NCBI RefSeq assembly: GCF_016820575.1
Contig: NZ_JAEMQH010000001.1
Location: forward strand, 744,001-808,000
Length of the DNA stretch: 64,000 nucleotides
Direction: 5' to 3'
From: Marinobacter sediminum
GTDB taxonomy: Bacteria > Pseudomonadota > Gammaproteobacteria > Pseudomonadales > Oleiphilaceae
The notes under the pieces were generated by a model, which was not told the origin of the DNA, did not search any database, and was given only the letters and a program-made list of their open reading frames with translations. Shown piece by piece: positions 17,979 through 28,874 of this stretch; within the stretch, counting starts at the first letter, position 1; the number at the start of each line of letters is the position of its first letter. The position numbers and the translations under genes are program-made.

Positions 17979-18752
17979 TTAAGCTACGAGCGTTCCGCCG
18001 TCCACCGCCAGACATTGCCCGGTGATGTGGCGACCGGCCTCAGAGGCCATCAGCACCGCCGCACCCTTGAGGTCTTCCTCGCCGCCAAAGCGGTTCAGCG
18101 GAATGCGTTGCAGCATGCTATCGCCTTGGGCCTCGAGCAGGCCCTGGGACATCTTCGAAGGGAAGAAACCGGGGCACAGGGCGTTAACGTTGATGTTGTA
18201 GCGGCCCCATTCCGATGCCAGTGCCCGGGTGAAGTTCACCATGGCGCCCTTGCTGGTGTTGTAGGCGATGGTCTGCATGCCTTCCGGGTTGCCGGACAGG
18301 CCAGCGATGGAGGCAATGTTGATCACCTTGCCGGTCTTGCGCGGAATCATGCAGCGCTTGCCCACGGTCTGGGTCAGGAAGAAGCTGGCATTCACGTTCA
18401 GGTTCATTACTTTCATCCAGCCTTCGGCCGGGTAGTCTTCGGCGGGCGCGCCCCAGGTGGCGCCGGCGTTGTTGACCAGGATATCGATGTCACCCAGTTG
18501 TTCGACCACCTGATCGACCACCGCGGGGATGCCCTCGAGGTTACCCAGGTCGGCGGCGATGGTAACCACCTTCACGCCCAGGCCCTCCAGGTGCTCCTTG
18601 GCGGCATCCAGTTCGTGCTGCTTGCGGGCACTGATGGCCACGCTGGCGCCCAATTCACCCAGGGCTTCGGCCATCTGCAGGCCCAGGCCACGGGAGCCAC
18701 CGGTAATAAAGGCGACCTTGCCGGTCAGGTCCAGTAACTGTTTCACACTCAT
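17979..18752 (-). CDS. Short-chain dehydrogenase/reductase
   Basis: A 257-residue classical SDR. Cofactor motif TGGSRGLGLQMAEAL near residue 18, NNAGATWGAP, catalytic Ser in INIASIAGL and YNTSK with catalytic Tyr and Lys. Similar enzymes act on 3-hydroxyacyl-CoA or hydroxysteroid substrates. It is the last gene of the minus-strand beta-oxidation cluster, 42 bp after the small acyl-CoA dehydrogenase gene, so it probably oxidises or reduces an intermediate of the same pathway. Confidence 0.85.
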   Translation of the reverse strand: MSVKQLLDLTGKVAFITGGSRGLGLQMAEALGELGASVAISARKQHELDAAKEHLEGLGVKVVTIAADLGNLEGIPAVVDQVVEQLGDIDILVNNAGATWGAPAEDYPAEGWMKVMNLNVNASFFLTQTVGKRCMIPRKTGKVINIASIAGLSGNPEGMQTIAYNTSKGAMVNFTRALASEWGRYNINVNALCPGFFPSKMSQGLLEAQGDSMLQRIPLNRFGGEEDLKGAAVLMASEAGRHITGQCLAVDGGTLVA

Positions 18753-18794
18753 TTTCAGTTCCTTTTCGTTATCCGTTAATCGATGCTGCCGAAA

Positions 18795-19943
18795 TCAGGC
18801 GCTGGGGGCCAGCAGGCCGTCGCTGACCTGAGCCAGGTGGTGGTCGGCGTCGCCGAACAGCAAGTTGATCAGGGTCAGGCGCTTGAACAGGTGCGCGGCA
18901 AACATCTCGTCGGTGACACCCATGCCGCCGTGCAGCTGCACGCCTTCCTGGCCTACATAGCGAGCGGCCTGGCCGACCAGGGTTTTGGCCATGGACAGGG
19001 CTTCGCGGCGCTGCGTGCGCTGGTCCGAGTCGGCTTCGGTGGTGGCCAGGATGGCCATGGATCTGGCCTGTTCGGTCTGGATAAACATATCCGCCGTGCG
19101 GTGCTGCAGCACCTGGAATTTGCCGATGGCCACGCCAAACTGCTTGCGGGTCTTGATGTAGTCCAGGGTGGCGGCATTCATGGCTTCCATGGCGCCAACG
19201 GCTTCGGCGCACAGGGCGGCAATGCCCAGGTCCACGGCTTTTTCGATGGCCGGGAAGGCGTTATCGAGACGGCCAACCAGCTGGCTGGCATCCACCGCGA
19301 CGTTGTTGAACTGAATCTCCGCCGTGCGGTGGCCGTCGTGGGTGGCAAAGTCGTTGATGGTTACGCCTTCGGCCGCGGTATCGACGAGAAACAGGGACAG
19401 ACCCTGTTCATCGCTTCGGGCGCCACTGGTGCGAGCGGAGACAATCAGCTGCTGCGCCTGGCCACCATTGAGGACCGCGGTCTTGGCGCCGCTGATCCGG
19501 TATTGGTTGCCGTCCGCCTCGGCCTGGGTGTTGACCTGGCTCAGGTTATAGCGAGCACCGGGTTCGCTGTGGGCGAACGCCAGCAGCCGTTCACCGTTGG
19601 CAATGGCCGGTAGAATCTCGGCTTTCTGGGCCTCGCTGCCCTGATCGCGGATCAGGCCGCCGGCCAACACCACGGTGGCCAGATAGGGCTCGACTACCAG
19701 GCCGCGGCCGAAGTTTTCCATCACCACCATGGTGTCGACGGCGTTGCCGCCGAGCCCGTCGTAGGCCTCCGGGAAGGTAAAGCTAAGTAGGCCCATTTCG
19801 GCCAGCGCTGACCAGGTGGCGGGATCGCTCCCTTTGCCCGACGCGATGACTTCGCTGCGCTTTTCGAATCCGAGTTCGTTGGTCACAAAGCGGCGTAGAG
19901 AATCGTTCAGCATTTGCTGTTCTTCGGTCAGATCGAAATTCAT
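18795..19943 (-). CDS. Acyl-CoA dehydrogenase, small subunit of a probable heteromeric enzyme
   Basis: A 382-residue FAD acyl-CoA dehydrogenase. It starts MNFDLTEEQQMLNDSLRRFV at 19943; the much longer open frame upstream overlaps the neighbouring gene and was rejected. It contains KYVGQEGVQ-like C-terminal helix text (ARYVGQEGVQLHGGMGVTDE). It is 10 bp downstream of a second acyl-CoA dehydrogenase gene. Pairs of this size and order (large about 395, small about 380) are seen in PimCD and FadE26/27-type heterotetramers that act on bulky or dicarboxylic acyl-CoAs. Confidence 0.82.
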   Translation of the reverse strand: MNFDLTEEQQMLNDSLRRFVTNELGFEKRSEVIASGKGSDPATWSALAEMGLLSFTFPEAYDGLGGNAVDTMVVMENFGRGLVVEPYLATVVLAGGLIRDQGSEAQKAEILPAIANGERLLAFAHSEPGARYNLSQVNTQAEADGNQYRISGAKTAVLNGGQAQQLIVSARTSGARSDEQGLSLFLVDTAAEGVTINDFATHDGHRTAEIQFNNVAVDASQLVGRLDNAFPAIEKAVDLGIAALCAEAVGAMEAMNAATLDYIKTRKQFGVAIGKFQVLQHRTADMFIQTEQARSMAILATTEADSDQRTQRREALSMAKTLVGQAARYVGQEGVQLHGGMGVTDEMFAAHLFKRLTLINLLFGDADHHLAQVSDGLLAPSA

Positions 19944-19953
19944 AACGCCTCCT

Positions 19954-21141
<1,188 letters not shown>

Positions 21142-21183
21142 GTTGCACCTTTCGTCTGGTGTTCAACCTTTTGGGAGGCGTCG

Positions 21184-21281
21184 GACGATCACTGCCTTTC
21201 AAAACACGCTATAAACACGTCCGTGTGTGCTTGGGCTCCGCCATCCATGGCTCCGCACAGTTTTGAAAGGCAGTGACCGTC
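21184..21281. repeat. Variable-arm palindromic element, copy B (98 bp)
   Basis: Arms GACGATCACTGCC...AAAAC and complement, 22 bp with one mismatch. Core reverse orientation. It lies in the 324-bp gap between thiolase and acyl-CoA dehydrogenase genes, 49 bp from copy C in the opposite orientation. No other feature was seen in that gap. Confidence 0.9.
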
Positions 21282-21330
21282 TGACGTTTCGACTGTTTTC
21301 GTGCCTGCCATTGCACACAACTTTGGGCGG

Positions 21331-21435
21331 CTGGCAGGTAGGGGTGTCCAAAACCGTGCGGAGCCATGGATGGCGGAGCTCGAGCGTCACATGGACGTGC
21401 CGAAGGAGCGAGTTTTGGACACCCCTACCTGACAG
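21331..21435. repeat. Variable-arm palindromic element, copy C (105 bp)
   Basis: Arms CAGGTAGGGGTGTCCAAAAC and exact complement (20 bp), extended by CTG/CAG past one mismatch. Core forward orientation (GGAGCCATGGATGGCGGAGC). It begins 30 bp after the thiolase stop codon on the minus strand and forms an inverted pair with copy B. Confidence 0.9.
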
Positions 21436-21465
21436 GCGCTCGCACCGAACGATTCAGGCTAACAA

Positions 21466-22647
21466 TCAGGCCACCTCAAACAGACCAGCAGCACCCATAC
21501 CAGTGCCCACGCACATGGTGACGACCACGTATTTCACACCGCGACGCTTGCCTTCGATCAGGGCGTGGCCAACCAGGCGCGAGCCGGTGGTGCCGTAAGG
21601 GTGGCCGACTGCAATGGCACCGCCGTTGACGTTCAGGCGATCCATCGGGATGCCGAGCTTGCGCTGGCAGTAGAGCACCTGCACCGCGAAGGCTTCGTTC
21701 AGTTCCCACAGACCGATGTCATCGACGGTCAGGCCGGCGCGCTTGAGCAGTTTGGGCACTGCGAACACCGGGCCGATGCCCATTTCGTCCGGCTCACAGC
21801 CGGCCACGGCGAAGCCGCGGAAGATGCCCAGTGGGGTGGCGCCGCGCTGTTCGGCCACTTTGCTGTCCATCAGTACGCAGGCAGAGGCGCCGTCGGAGAA
21901 CTGGCTGGCATTGCCGGCGGTGACTACGCCGCCTTCCATGGCCGAGCGAATCTTGCTCACGCCTTCGAGGTTGGTGCCCGGGCGGATGCCTTCGTCCTGG
22001 CTGATAGTGACTTCCTGGCTGCTGAGCTGACCGGTGGCCTTGTCAGCCACGCCCATGGTGGTGGTGATGGGTACGATTTCGTCGTCGAACTTACCGTCTT
22101 CGCGGGCCTGGGTGGCCAGCTGCTGGCTGCGCACGCCGTACTCGTCCATGTCTTCTTTCTTGATGCCATAGCGCTTGGCCACAGTCTCAGCGGTGTCCAG
22201 CATGGACCAGTACAGCTCTGGTTTGTTCTTCGCCAGCCAGGGTTCCATGAAGTAGTTCTGGTTCACGTTGGCCTGTACGGTGGAGATGGACTCCACGCCG
22301 CCGGCGACCATGACCGGGACTTTATCCACAGCAATGTGGTGCGCGGCCATGGCGATGGCCTGCAGGCCAGATGAGCAGAAGCGGTTGATGGTGGCGCCGC
22401 CAACGGTAACCGGCAGGCCGGCACGGATGGCGCCCATGCGGGCCACGTCGTTGCCGGTGGACCCTTCGGGCAGGGCACAGCCCATCAGTACGTCTTCGAT
22501 TTCGTTTGGGTCGACCTTGGAGCGCTCAACCGCGTGCTGGATAGCATGACCGGCCAGGGTTGCGCCGTGGGTCATGTTCAGGCCGCCGCGCCAGGATTTG
22601 GCCAGGGGCGTACGGGCGGTGGATACGATGACAACATCATTGGACAT
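21466..22647 (-). CDS. Acetyl-CoA acyltransferase (thiolase)
   Basis: A 393-residue degradative thiolase that cleaves 3-ketoacyl-CoA with CoA. The nucleophile Cys is in [11 protein letters not shown] (about residue 90), the catalytic His in [17 protein letters not shown], and the second Cys in [13 protein letters not shown]. It is 74 bp downstream of the bifunctional hydratase/dehydrogenase gene on the same strand, completing a beta-oxidation set with it. Confidence 0.93.
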   Translation of the reverse strand: MSNDVVIVSTARTPLAKSWRGGLNMTHGATLAGHAIQHAVERSKVDPNEIEDVLMGCALPEGSTGNDVARMGAIRAGLPVTVGGATINRFCSSGLQAIAMAAHHIAVDKVPVMVAGGVESISTVQANVNQNYFMEPWLAKNKPELYWSMLDTAETVAKRYGIKKEDMDEYGVRSQQLATQAREDGKFDDEIVPITTTMGVADKATGQLSSQEVTISQDEGIRPGTNLEGVSKIRSAMEGGVVTAGNASQFSDGASACVLMDSKVAEQRGATPLGIFRGFAVAGCEPDEMGIGPVFAVPKLLKRAGLTVDDIGLWELNEAFAVQVLYCQRKLGIPMDRLNVNGGAIAVGHPYGTTGSRLVGHALIEGKRRGVKYVVVTMCVGTGMGAAGLFEVA

Positions 22648-22721
22648 AACAATTCTCCTAAGCTCGGAGCGGCGGTCTTTCGATTTAGGGATGCGCCGCC
22701 CCGGATCAATTCGTGGACCGG

Positions 22722-24818
22722 TTACTTGGCGTCAAAACCCTTGCCTTCCTCGGCGCGCTTGGCCAGCAGGGCCGCCGGCTCCCAGAAGCCAGGCTGGGTG
22801 TGCCGGTCTTCGGTGAAGGCCTGCATGGCGCGAACCACGTTCGGCAGCCCGATTTCCTCGGCGTAATGCATGGGGCCACCGCGGAATACCGGGAAGCCGT
22901 AACCGGTCAGATAGACCATGTCGATGTCGGACGCGCGCTGGGCGATGCCTTCGTCCAGAATCTGGGCACCCTCGTTCACCAGGGCATAGACGCAGCGCTC
23001 AACGATTTCCTGGTTGCTGATCTTGCGTGGGGTAATGCCGAGCTCGGCGCGAACGTCGTCCACCACCTTGTCCACGTCCGGATCGTGCAGGGCGTTGCGG
23101 TTGCCCGGCTCATAACGGTAGAAGCCAGCACCGGTCTTCTGGCCGTAGCGGCCCATTTCACACAGGCGGTCGGCTACGACCATCTTCACCATGTCCGGGT
23201 TTTCGGCGTACTGGCGCTTGCGGATGGCCCAGCCGATGTCGCCGCCGGCCAGGTCGGCCATGCGCAGCGGGCCCATGGCAAAGCCGAATTTTTCGATGGC
23301 CTTGTCGATCTGTTGCACGCTGGCGCCTTCTTCCAGCATCAGCAGGGCTTCGCGCTGGTATTGGTTGATCATGCGGTTGCCGATAAAGCCGTCGCAGACG
23401 CCAGAAACCACCGCGGTCTTCTTGATCGCCTTGGCCAGTTTCATGGCGGTGGCCAGTACGTCCTTGGCGGTTTTTTCACCACGCACCACTTCCAGCAGCT
23501 TCATGATGTTGGCCGGGCTGAAGAAGTGCAGGCCAATGACGTCTTCCGGACGCTTGGTGAAGCTGGCGATCTTGTCGAGATCCAGGGTGGAGGTGTTGGA
23601 GGCCAGAATGGCACCTTGCTTACAGACCTCGTCCAGCTTCTCAAACACGGACTGTTTCACGCCCATTTCCTCGAACACCGCCTCGATCACCAGGTCCACG
23701 TTGCTCAGGTCGTCGTAGGTCAGCGACGGTGTCAGCAGTGCCATCTTCGCCTTGGCGTCGTCCTCGCTCATGCGGCCTTTCTTGACCCGACCTTCGTAGA
23801 CTTTCTGGATCGCGGCTACGCCCCGATCCAGGCCTTCCTGCTTCATCTCCACCAGGGTGACCGGAATGCCGGCGTTCAGGAAGTTGATGCTGATGCCAGT
23901 GCCCATGGTGCCGCCACCGATGACACCCACGGATTTGATGTCACGGATCGGGGTGTCTGATGGCACGTCGGCGATCTTGCTGGTCAGGCGCTCGGAGAAA
24001 AACGCGTGACGCAGGGCACGGGATTCCGGCGTTTGCATCAGGTTCAGGAAGGCTTCGCGCTCAACTTGCATGCCCTTGTCGAAGGGCATTGTCACTGCGG
24101 CTTTCACCGCATCCACGCACTTCAGCGGGGCCGGGTAGTTCTTGGCCATGGCACCCACGGTGTTGCGGGTGAACATGAAGAAGCCTTCCGGGTTGGGATG
24201 CTTGGCTTTCAGGTCGCGTACTTTTTTCAGCGGCAGGTTTTCGCTCACCACCTTGGTGGCGTAAGCAACAGCGGCGTCGAACAGTTCGCTGTCGACGATT
24301 TCGTCAAACAGTGGGCTGCCCTTGAACTGCTTGGCCGGCACAACGCTGCCGGAGACGATCATATTCACGGCATGCTCGGCGCCGATCAGGCGCGGCAGAC
24401 GTTGGGTGCCACCGGCGCCCGGCAGCAGGCCGAGTTTCACTTCCGGCAGGGCAATCTGGGCGTCCGGCTTGGCAATGCGGTAGTGGCAACCCAGCGCCAA
24501 TTCCAGGCCACCGCCCATGCAGGCACCGCTGATGGCGGCGATCACCGGCTTGCGGCTGCTTTCCACATAGTTGATGACGGTGTTGAGGTTCGGCTCGGCC
24601 GTGGCCTTGTCGGAGCCAAACTCACTGATGTCGGCACCGCCGGAGAAGGCGCGGTCGGAGCCGATCAACACTACGGCTTTCACGGCGTCGTCGGATTCCG
24701 CCTTACGTATGCCATTCACAATGCCCTGGCGCAGTGCCAGGCCCAGGCCGTTTACCGGCGGATTATCGAGTCGGATGACGGCGACATTGCCGTGCACATC
24801 AAAATGGGCGGTACTCAT
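22722..24818 (-). CDS. Bifunctional enoyl-CoA hydratase/3-hydroxyacyl-CoA dehydrogenase
   Basis: A 698-residue FadB/FadJ-like protein. The crotonase domain is N-terminal ([33 protein letters not shown]). The NAD-binding dehydrogenase domain begins near residue 296 with [15 protein letters not shown] and includes [17 protein letters not shown] and [10 protein letters not shown]. The start [20 protein letters not shown] was chosen at 24818, with GGAG upstream; the long upstream open frame covers the promoter. The length matches the shorter peroxisomal-type bifunctional enzymes. First gene of the minus-strand cluster, divergent from a TetR gene. Confidence 0.92.
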   Translation of the reverse strand: MSTAHFDVHGNVAVIRLDNPPVNGLGLALRQGIVNGIRKAESDDAVKAVVLIGSDRAFSGGADISEFGSDKATAEPNLNTVINYVESSRKPVIAAISGACMGGGLELALGCHYRIAKPDAQIALPEVKLGLLPGAGGTQRLPRLIGAEHAVNMIVSGSVVPAKQFKGSPLFDEIVDSELFDAAVAYATKVVSENLPLKKVRDLKAKHPNPEGFFMFTRNTVGAMAKNYPAPLKCVDAVKAAVTMPFDKGMQVEREAFLNLMQTPESRALRHAFFSERLTSKIADVPSDTPIRDIKSVGVIGGGTMGTGISINFLNAGIPVTLVEMKQEGLDRGVAAIQKVYEGRVKKGRMSEDDAKAKMALLTPSLTYDDLSNVDLVIEAVFEEMGVKQSVFEKLDEVCKQGAILASNTSTLDLDKIASFTKRPEDVIGLHFFSPANIMKLLEVVRGEKTAKDVLATAMKLAKAIKKTAVVSGVCDGFIGNRMINQYQREALLMLEEGASVQQIDKAIEKFGFAMGPLRMADLAGGDIGWAIRKRQYAENPDMVKMVVADRLCEMGRYGQKTGAGFYRYEPGNRNALHDPDVDKVVDDVRAELGITPRKISNQEIVERCVYALVNEGAQILDEGIAQRASDIDMVYLTGYGFPVFRGGPMHYAEEIGLPNVVRAMQAFTEDRHTQPGFWEPAALLAKRAEEGKGFDAK

Positions 24819-24914
24819 GTGGCAGCTCCCTGGTACAGACATCGTTGTGATTAAAGGCGATCGAACGTAACTGACGGTGATCGGTGGTGTAGGAAGTGAT
24901 GTCTTGAAAACTCC

Positions 24915-24951
24915 ATACACTGGTGTATTGTTTTTCCGTACACTAATGTAT
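24915..24951. promoter_or_regulatory. Tandem palindromic operators between the fad cluster and its TetR gene
   Basis: ATACACTGGTGTAT (24915-24928) is a perfect 6-bp inverted repeat with a TG centre. GTACACTAATGTAT (24938-24951) is a near copy. Centres are 23 bp apart, a little over two helical turns. They lie about 100 bp from both divergent start codons. Confidence 0.7.
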
Positions 24952-25050
24952 GTTTTGACATTGGTCAACGGTTTCAGAGCTGACGCTTCCGTTGATGTAG
25001 AATGCTGATGCAGCCCCAATCCGACCAACAGAGCAGGACCCGATTCCGCA

Positions 25051-25671
25051 ATGAGTGAAGCCAGTACCCCCAAACGCCGCAGCCAAGGCGCGTCGGAGAA
25101 AAAACAGCTGACCCGCGACAATTGGCTCGACGCCGCGGCTGGAGAAATCGCCGCCGGTGGTTTTGGTCAGCTGCGGGTACTGACTCTTGCCAAGAAGCTC
25201 GGGGTTACCCGGGGCAGCTTCTACTGGCATTTCCGTGACCATGAAGATCTGGTGGTCAGTTTTCTGGACCGTTGGCGCGACCGTCGGTTGCATGAGCTGC
25301 AATACTGGGAGCCCAAGGGCGGCGATGTCGAAACCGAGCTCCGGCAGATTCTGGAGCTGTTGCTTACCGATGCCTCTCGCAACATTCGTCGCCTGCAGGT
25401 AGAGCTGGCGGTACGGGACTTTGCCCGCCGCAACGAGTACGCCGCGGAGTTGGTAACCCAGGTGGATGCTGCGCGGATCAACCAGAACTGCACTTTGTTC
25501 CAACGTCTGAGCAGCGATCCCCAGCACGTTAAGGATCTGTCGCTGCTCATGTACGTGGCCACCATCGGCTCCCAGGTGGTACTGACCGGCAAGAAAGGGG
25601 ATGAAGCGACCATTCAGCGCATTGAGGACCTGATGGCGCGGGTGGTGCTGGGGCAGCGTGATGAACCTTAA
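25051..25671 (+). CDS. TetR-family regulator of the beta-oxidation cluster
   Basis: A 206-residue regulator. N-terminal Lys/Arg-rich tail, then the helix-turn-helix region LRVLTLAKKLGVTRGSFYWH with FRDHEDLVVSFLDRW, the usual TetR core. The C-terminal domain is not similar to PsrA or FabR by eye. It is divergent from the bifunctional fad gene, with two palindromic operators between, so it probably represses that cluster and itself in response to an acyl-CoA or substrate. It overlaps the next gene by 11 bp. Confidence 0.85.
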   Translation: MSEASTPKRRSQGASEKKQLTRDNWLDAAAGEIAAGGFGQLRVLTLAKKLGVTRGSFYWHFRDHEDLVVSFLDRWRDRRLHELQYWEPKGGDVETELRQILELLLTDASRNIRRLQVELAVRDFARRNEYAAELVTQVDAARINQNCTLFQRLSSDPQHVKDLSLLMYVATIGSQVVLTGKKGDEATIQRIEDLMARVVLGQRDEP

Positions 25672-26497
25672 CCGCTCGCTGCTGGCGGCACTGGTGCTTG
25701 CGACGGCCAGTGGCGTCGCCGTGGCGGAAGAGGCGTGCTCGGCGTCGGCCACCACTGATCTGGAGCGTCTGTATTGCGACGTGGTGGCCGAGGGCGGTGG
25801 ACAGGGGCTGCCCTCCCAGGCTGACTTTAGGCGCAATGACCCGAAGGTGCAGGCCCTCTTGTTGCAGCGGCCGGCGAAACGGCTGGGCCTGTCGGTGCCG
25901 GCGGTGACCGCTGAGCCAGCCCAGTCAAAGCCTGCGCCTGCGTCACTGGCTTCGTCCAAGCCAGTAAAACCTGACTACGAGCAGGTGCCATCCGAAGCTC
26001 CACCCACGCGGTTCGGCCAATTGGCGGACTGTGCCCTAAAGGGCGAACGCATTGTCTGCCCGGACCGTCAGTTTAAGTTGGCGTTGAACCAGCCCAACCG
26101 TGCTCTGGCACCGAGTGTGCTGGAGGATGAGAACCGCCTGCGCCTGCGCCCGTTCGAGGGCGATCGGAGCGATGAACAACAGGTTCTGGCTTATCTTTCC
26201 AGCGCCTACGACCGCTATATCCCGAAAATGCTGGCCATTGGCCTCGGGGCCAACACCATGAGCTTTACCGCTTTTCACAACGCCTTCCACACCCTGGAGG
26301 ATGGCGGCGTCGATTTTGCCGAGCGCATGGAGCGAACTTATCAGTTGCTGAAACAGGACAAGCTGAACCTGGCGGTGCAGGCTCGTTACCATGACCGGCT
26401 GCCGGAGAATCTGGCGTTGTGCGAGGTGATCAATCCCGAGATCATCGTGTGTGACAACGTGGCGACCAACTGGGTCTTTGTCAGTCGCACCCAATGA
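25661..26497 (+). CDS. Unknown periplasmic protein
   Basis: A protein of about 278 residues not recognised as any family. A signal peptide (MNLNRSLLAALVLATASGVAVA) precedes EEACSASATTDLERLYCDV. A Pro/Ala/Lys-rich low-complexity linker follows (about 85-115). The C-terminal half has Cys pairs (DCALKGERIVCPD and LCEVINPEIIVCDN) that may form disulfides. Translation starts inside the end of the TetR gene, so expression is probably coupled to it. A GTG three bases upstream is an alternative start. Confidence 0.7.
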   Translation: MNLNRSLLAALVLATASGVAVAEEACSASATTDLERLYCDVVAEGGGQGLPSQADFRRNDPKVQALLLQRPAKRLGLSVPAVTAEPAQSKPAPASLASSKPVKPDYEQVPSEAPPTRFGQLADCALKGERIVCPDRQFKLALNQPNRALAPSVLEDENRLRLRPFEGDRSDEQQVLAYLSSAYDRYIPKMLAIGLGANTMSFTAFHNAFHTLEDGGVDFAERMERTYQLLKQDKLNLAVQARYHDRLPENLALCEVINPEIIVCDNVATNWVFVSRTQ

Positions 26498-26614
26498 GGG
26501 TGGTCTAAACTCCTGGCAGTCTGGCAGTCTGGCGACAGGGCTGGATACGTTCACTTCCTTACGGCAAAAAACACTGAGAGTCTCTAGACTTAGCGTCCTT
26601 CATCAACCGTCGGA

Positions 26615-27247
26615 ATGCTCGGAATGCTCGAAACCTTTTTCTCCACCTTCATCAGCAGCACGATTCGCTTTTTGTTCCTGCTGGCGCCGTTTTTCGTGGT
26701 CACCATGTTTCTTGCGCTTACCCGGGGCCTGCCGGCGGCGGAAAAGGTGTCGATCATCCGGCGCGCCTGCATTTCGGCGTTTGTGCTGGGCCTGGTGCTG
26801 TTCTTTGCCGGCCCGCTGTTGTTCAGCGCCGTGGGCATCACACTGAACTCGTTCCGGATCGGTGCCGGCAGCCTGCTGTTCCTGACGGCCATCAGCCTGG
26901 TCACCAGTGGTACCCGTAATCACGCCACCGGCCTCCCGGAAGAAGACCGCGACGATATCGCGGTGGTGCCGCTGGCCATTCCGGTAATGATCGGCCCGGC
27001 TACTATTGGTGCGATCCTGGTTTATGGTGCCGAACTCAAGACCGCGCCGGAAGTGATCGGCGGGCTGTTGGGGCTGGTGTCGAGTCTGTTTATCCTGGGC
27101 GTGCTGTTGCGCCTGTCCGGGTATCTGGAGAAGGGGCTTGGGAAAACCGGCCTGAATATCCTGTCCAAGATCAGCGGTCTGATCCTGTCGGCCATGGCGG
27201 CCGAGATTGTGTTGACCGGTATTGCTGGTTTCATGGCCTCCACTTAG
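26615..27247 (+). CDS. MarC-family integral membrane protein
   Basis: A 210-residue membrane protein with about six hydrophobic helices, of the MarC/YhgN (UPF0056) family. Signatures include the loop AIPVMIGPATIGAILVYGAE, which carries the family's conserved Pro-Gly-Ala pattern in the second half. Biological function of the family is unsettled; it is no longer thought to set antibiotic resistance. ATG 26624 is an alternative start. Confidence 0.85.
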   Translation: MLGMLETFFSTFISSTIRFLFLLAPFFVVTMFLALTRGLPAAEKVSIIRRACISAFVLGLVLFFAGPLLFSAVGITLNSFRIGAGSLLFLTAISLVTSGTRNHATGLPEEDRDDIAVVPLAIPVMIGPATIGAILVYGAELKTAPEVIGGLLGLVSSLFILGVLLRLSGYLEKGLGKTGLNILSKISGLILSAMAAEIVLTGIAGFMAST

Positions 27248-27287
27248 GATAACCGGGCATCCTCTGTCTCAGGCCCGAGTGAGTCGT

Positions 27288-27866
27288 ATGTCGTTTAACA
27301 CCATTGAACACAACCGGACACGCCAGAACTTCGACGGCGTATCCTCCGTCTGGCTCTTCGGCTATGGGTCGTTGATCTACAAGGTGGATTTTCCGTTCCT
27401 GGAGAGGCGTCCCGCCAGCATCCGGGGCTGGGAGCGCCGGTTCTGGCAGGGTTCCCACGATCATCGGGGGACGCCGGAAGCGCCCGGGCGGGTGGTTACT
27501 CTGATCGAGAGCCCGGGTGCCCGCTGCAAGGGCATGGCTTACCGGGTATCACCCAAGGTGTTTGAGCATCTGGATGTGCGGGAAAAGAACGGCTATCTCC
27601 GGTTCGCCACCACCATGACCTTTGACGACGGCAGCCACGGTGAAGGCCTGGTGTACATTGCCACCGAAGACAATGATGCTTTTCTCGGACATGCCCCGGA
27701 TGCCGACATCGCCCGGCAGATTGCCGGTGCTACCGGCCCCAGCGGCGCTAACTCCGAGTACCTGCTGCGCCTGGCCGACTCCCTGCGCAAACTGGGCGCG
27801 GATTGCCCGCATACCTTTGCCATCGAACAGCATCTCCGCTCTGCCACCGAGCATCATTCCCGATAA
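27288..27866 (+). CDS. ChaC-like gamma-glutamylcyclotransferase
   Basis: A 192-residue cyclotransferase of the ChaC type, which splits glutathione to 5-oxoproline and Cys-Gly. WLFGYGSLIYKVDFPF is the substrate-pocket signature, RRFWQGSHDHRGTPEAPGRV and LDVREKNGY are typical of ChaC. The start was set at ATG 27288 (MSFNTIEHNRTR), ignoring 22 upstream codons that overlap the marC end. Divergent in function from its neighbours; a bidirectional terminator follows. Confidence 0.88.
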   Translation: MSFNTIEHNRTRQNFDGVSSVWLFGYGSLIYKVDFPFLERRPASIRGWERRFWQGSHDHRGTPEAPGRVVTLIESPGARCKGMAYRVSPKVFEHLDVREKNGYLRFATTMTFDDGSHGEGLVYIATEDNDAFLGHAPDADIARQIAGATGPSGANSEYLLRLADSLRKLGADCPHTFAIEQHLRSATEHHSR

Positions 27867-27897
27867 GCACCACACTCGAAAAACACGGCACCCGATA

Positions 27898-27931
27898 AGC
27901 CCCTGGCGCGGCATTGCCCGCGCCAGGGGTT
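27898..27931. terminator. Strong hairpin terminator between convergent genes
   Basis: Perfect 12-bp stem CCCCTGGCGCGG/CCGCGCCAGGGG with a 6-base loop, with A-rich sequence before and T-containing sequence after. It separates the ChaC-like gene from the DMT transporter on the opposite strand. Confidence 0.8.
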
Positions 27932-27938
27932 GTCATGA

Positions 27939-28841
27939 TTATTGGTTGCCCTCAGCTGCCCACTGAACCTTGCCACCGTTGAAGCCCCGCGGTGGCTCCC
28001 GGCGACGGTGCTGCAAGCCAATCAGGATCAGCGGCACCACGATCATCAGGCTACCGGCCAGGAACCACAGGTCCGGCACTTCGCCAAACCCGATCCAGCC
28101 AATGCCCACCGCCCAGATCAGGCCAGTGTATTCGGCGCTGGTGACCTGGTTGGCATCCACCTGGCGGTACGCCAGCAGTACTGTGATGTTGTAACCCAGT
28201 ATGAACAGGGCTGAACCCAGGGCGCTAATCAGGATGCTTGGGTCCCAGCTGGCACCTTCCCACCAGGCCAGGGCGCCAGCGGCCGGCAGGATCAGCAGGT
28301 AGTTGAGAAACAGTTTGTGTACGGTGGACTGGGCTTTGGGCAGCTGGCGCACCATGACGGCGTTGATCGCCAGCGCAAAGGCGGAGGCCAGGGCGGCAAT
28401 GACGGCCCAGTTAAAGTCCATCGGGCGCAGGATCACGATTATGCCAATGAAGCCACTGAATACCGCAGTCACGCTCAGTGGTGTCAGCCGTTCCCGGAAC
28501 AGAATCACCGACAGCACCATCACCAGGATGGGCGCGGCGTAGAACACGGCGTTGGCAGTGGCCAGCGGCAGATTGCCCAGGGCAATCACCATGCACAGGA
28601 TGCCGGCCAGGTGAATGTGAGCCCGAAACGCATGGATCTTGAAGCCGGCAAACAGGTGCTTGCGATTGAGCTGACCGGCCAGGGGTAGCAGCAATACCAG
28701 CGTGATCAGGCAGCGCAGGAAGGCAAACTGGAAGACCGGGGCGCCGGGTTCCAGTAACTTGATGAAGACATCGGAGATCAACGCCATGGCGTTGCCGATC
28801 ACCAGCAAAAGAATGGCACTGTTGACGGTTTTGCCTGACAT
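27939..28841 (-). CDS. EamA-family (DMT) transporter
   Basis: A 300-residue inner-membrane protein with about ten hydrophobic helices in two EamA repeats. Typical segments are ATANAVFYAAPILVMVLSVI with LFRERLTPLS, and the second-half EYTGLIWAVGIGWIGFGEVP. The family exports amino acids, nucleosides or drugs; no substrate can be set here. It is divergent from a LysR gene with palindromic element copy D beginning 34 bp ahead of its start. Confidence 0.85.
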   Translation of the reverse strand: MSGKTVNSAILLLVIGNAMALISDVFIKLLEPGAPVFQFAFLRCLITLVLLLPLAGQLNRKHLFAGFKIHAFRAHIHLAGILCMVIALGNLPLATANAVFYAAPILVMVLSVILFRERLTPLSVTAVFSGFIGIIVILRPMDFNWAVIAALASAFALAINAVMVRQLPKAQSTVHKLFLNYLLILPAAGALAWWEGASWDPSILISALGSALFILGYNITVLLAYRQVDANQVTSAEYTGLIWAVGIGWIGFGEVPDLWFLAGSLMIVVPLILIGLQHRRREPPRGFNGGKVQWAAEGNQ

Positions 28842-28874
28842 TTTGTTCCTCCCTTGTCTTCTGGTTGGTTGCTA

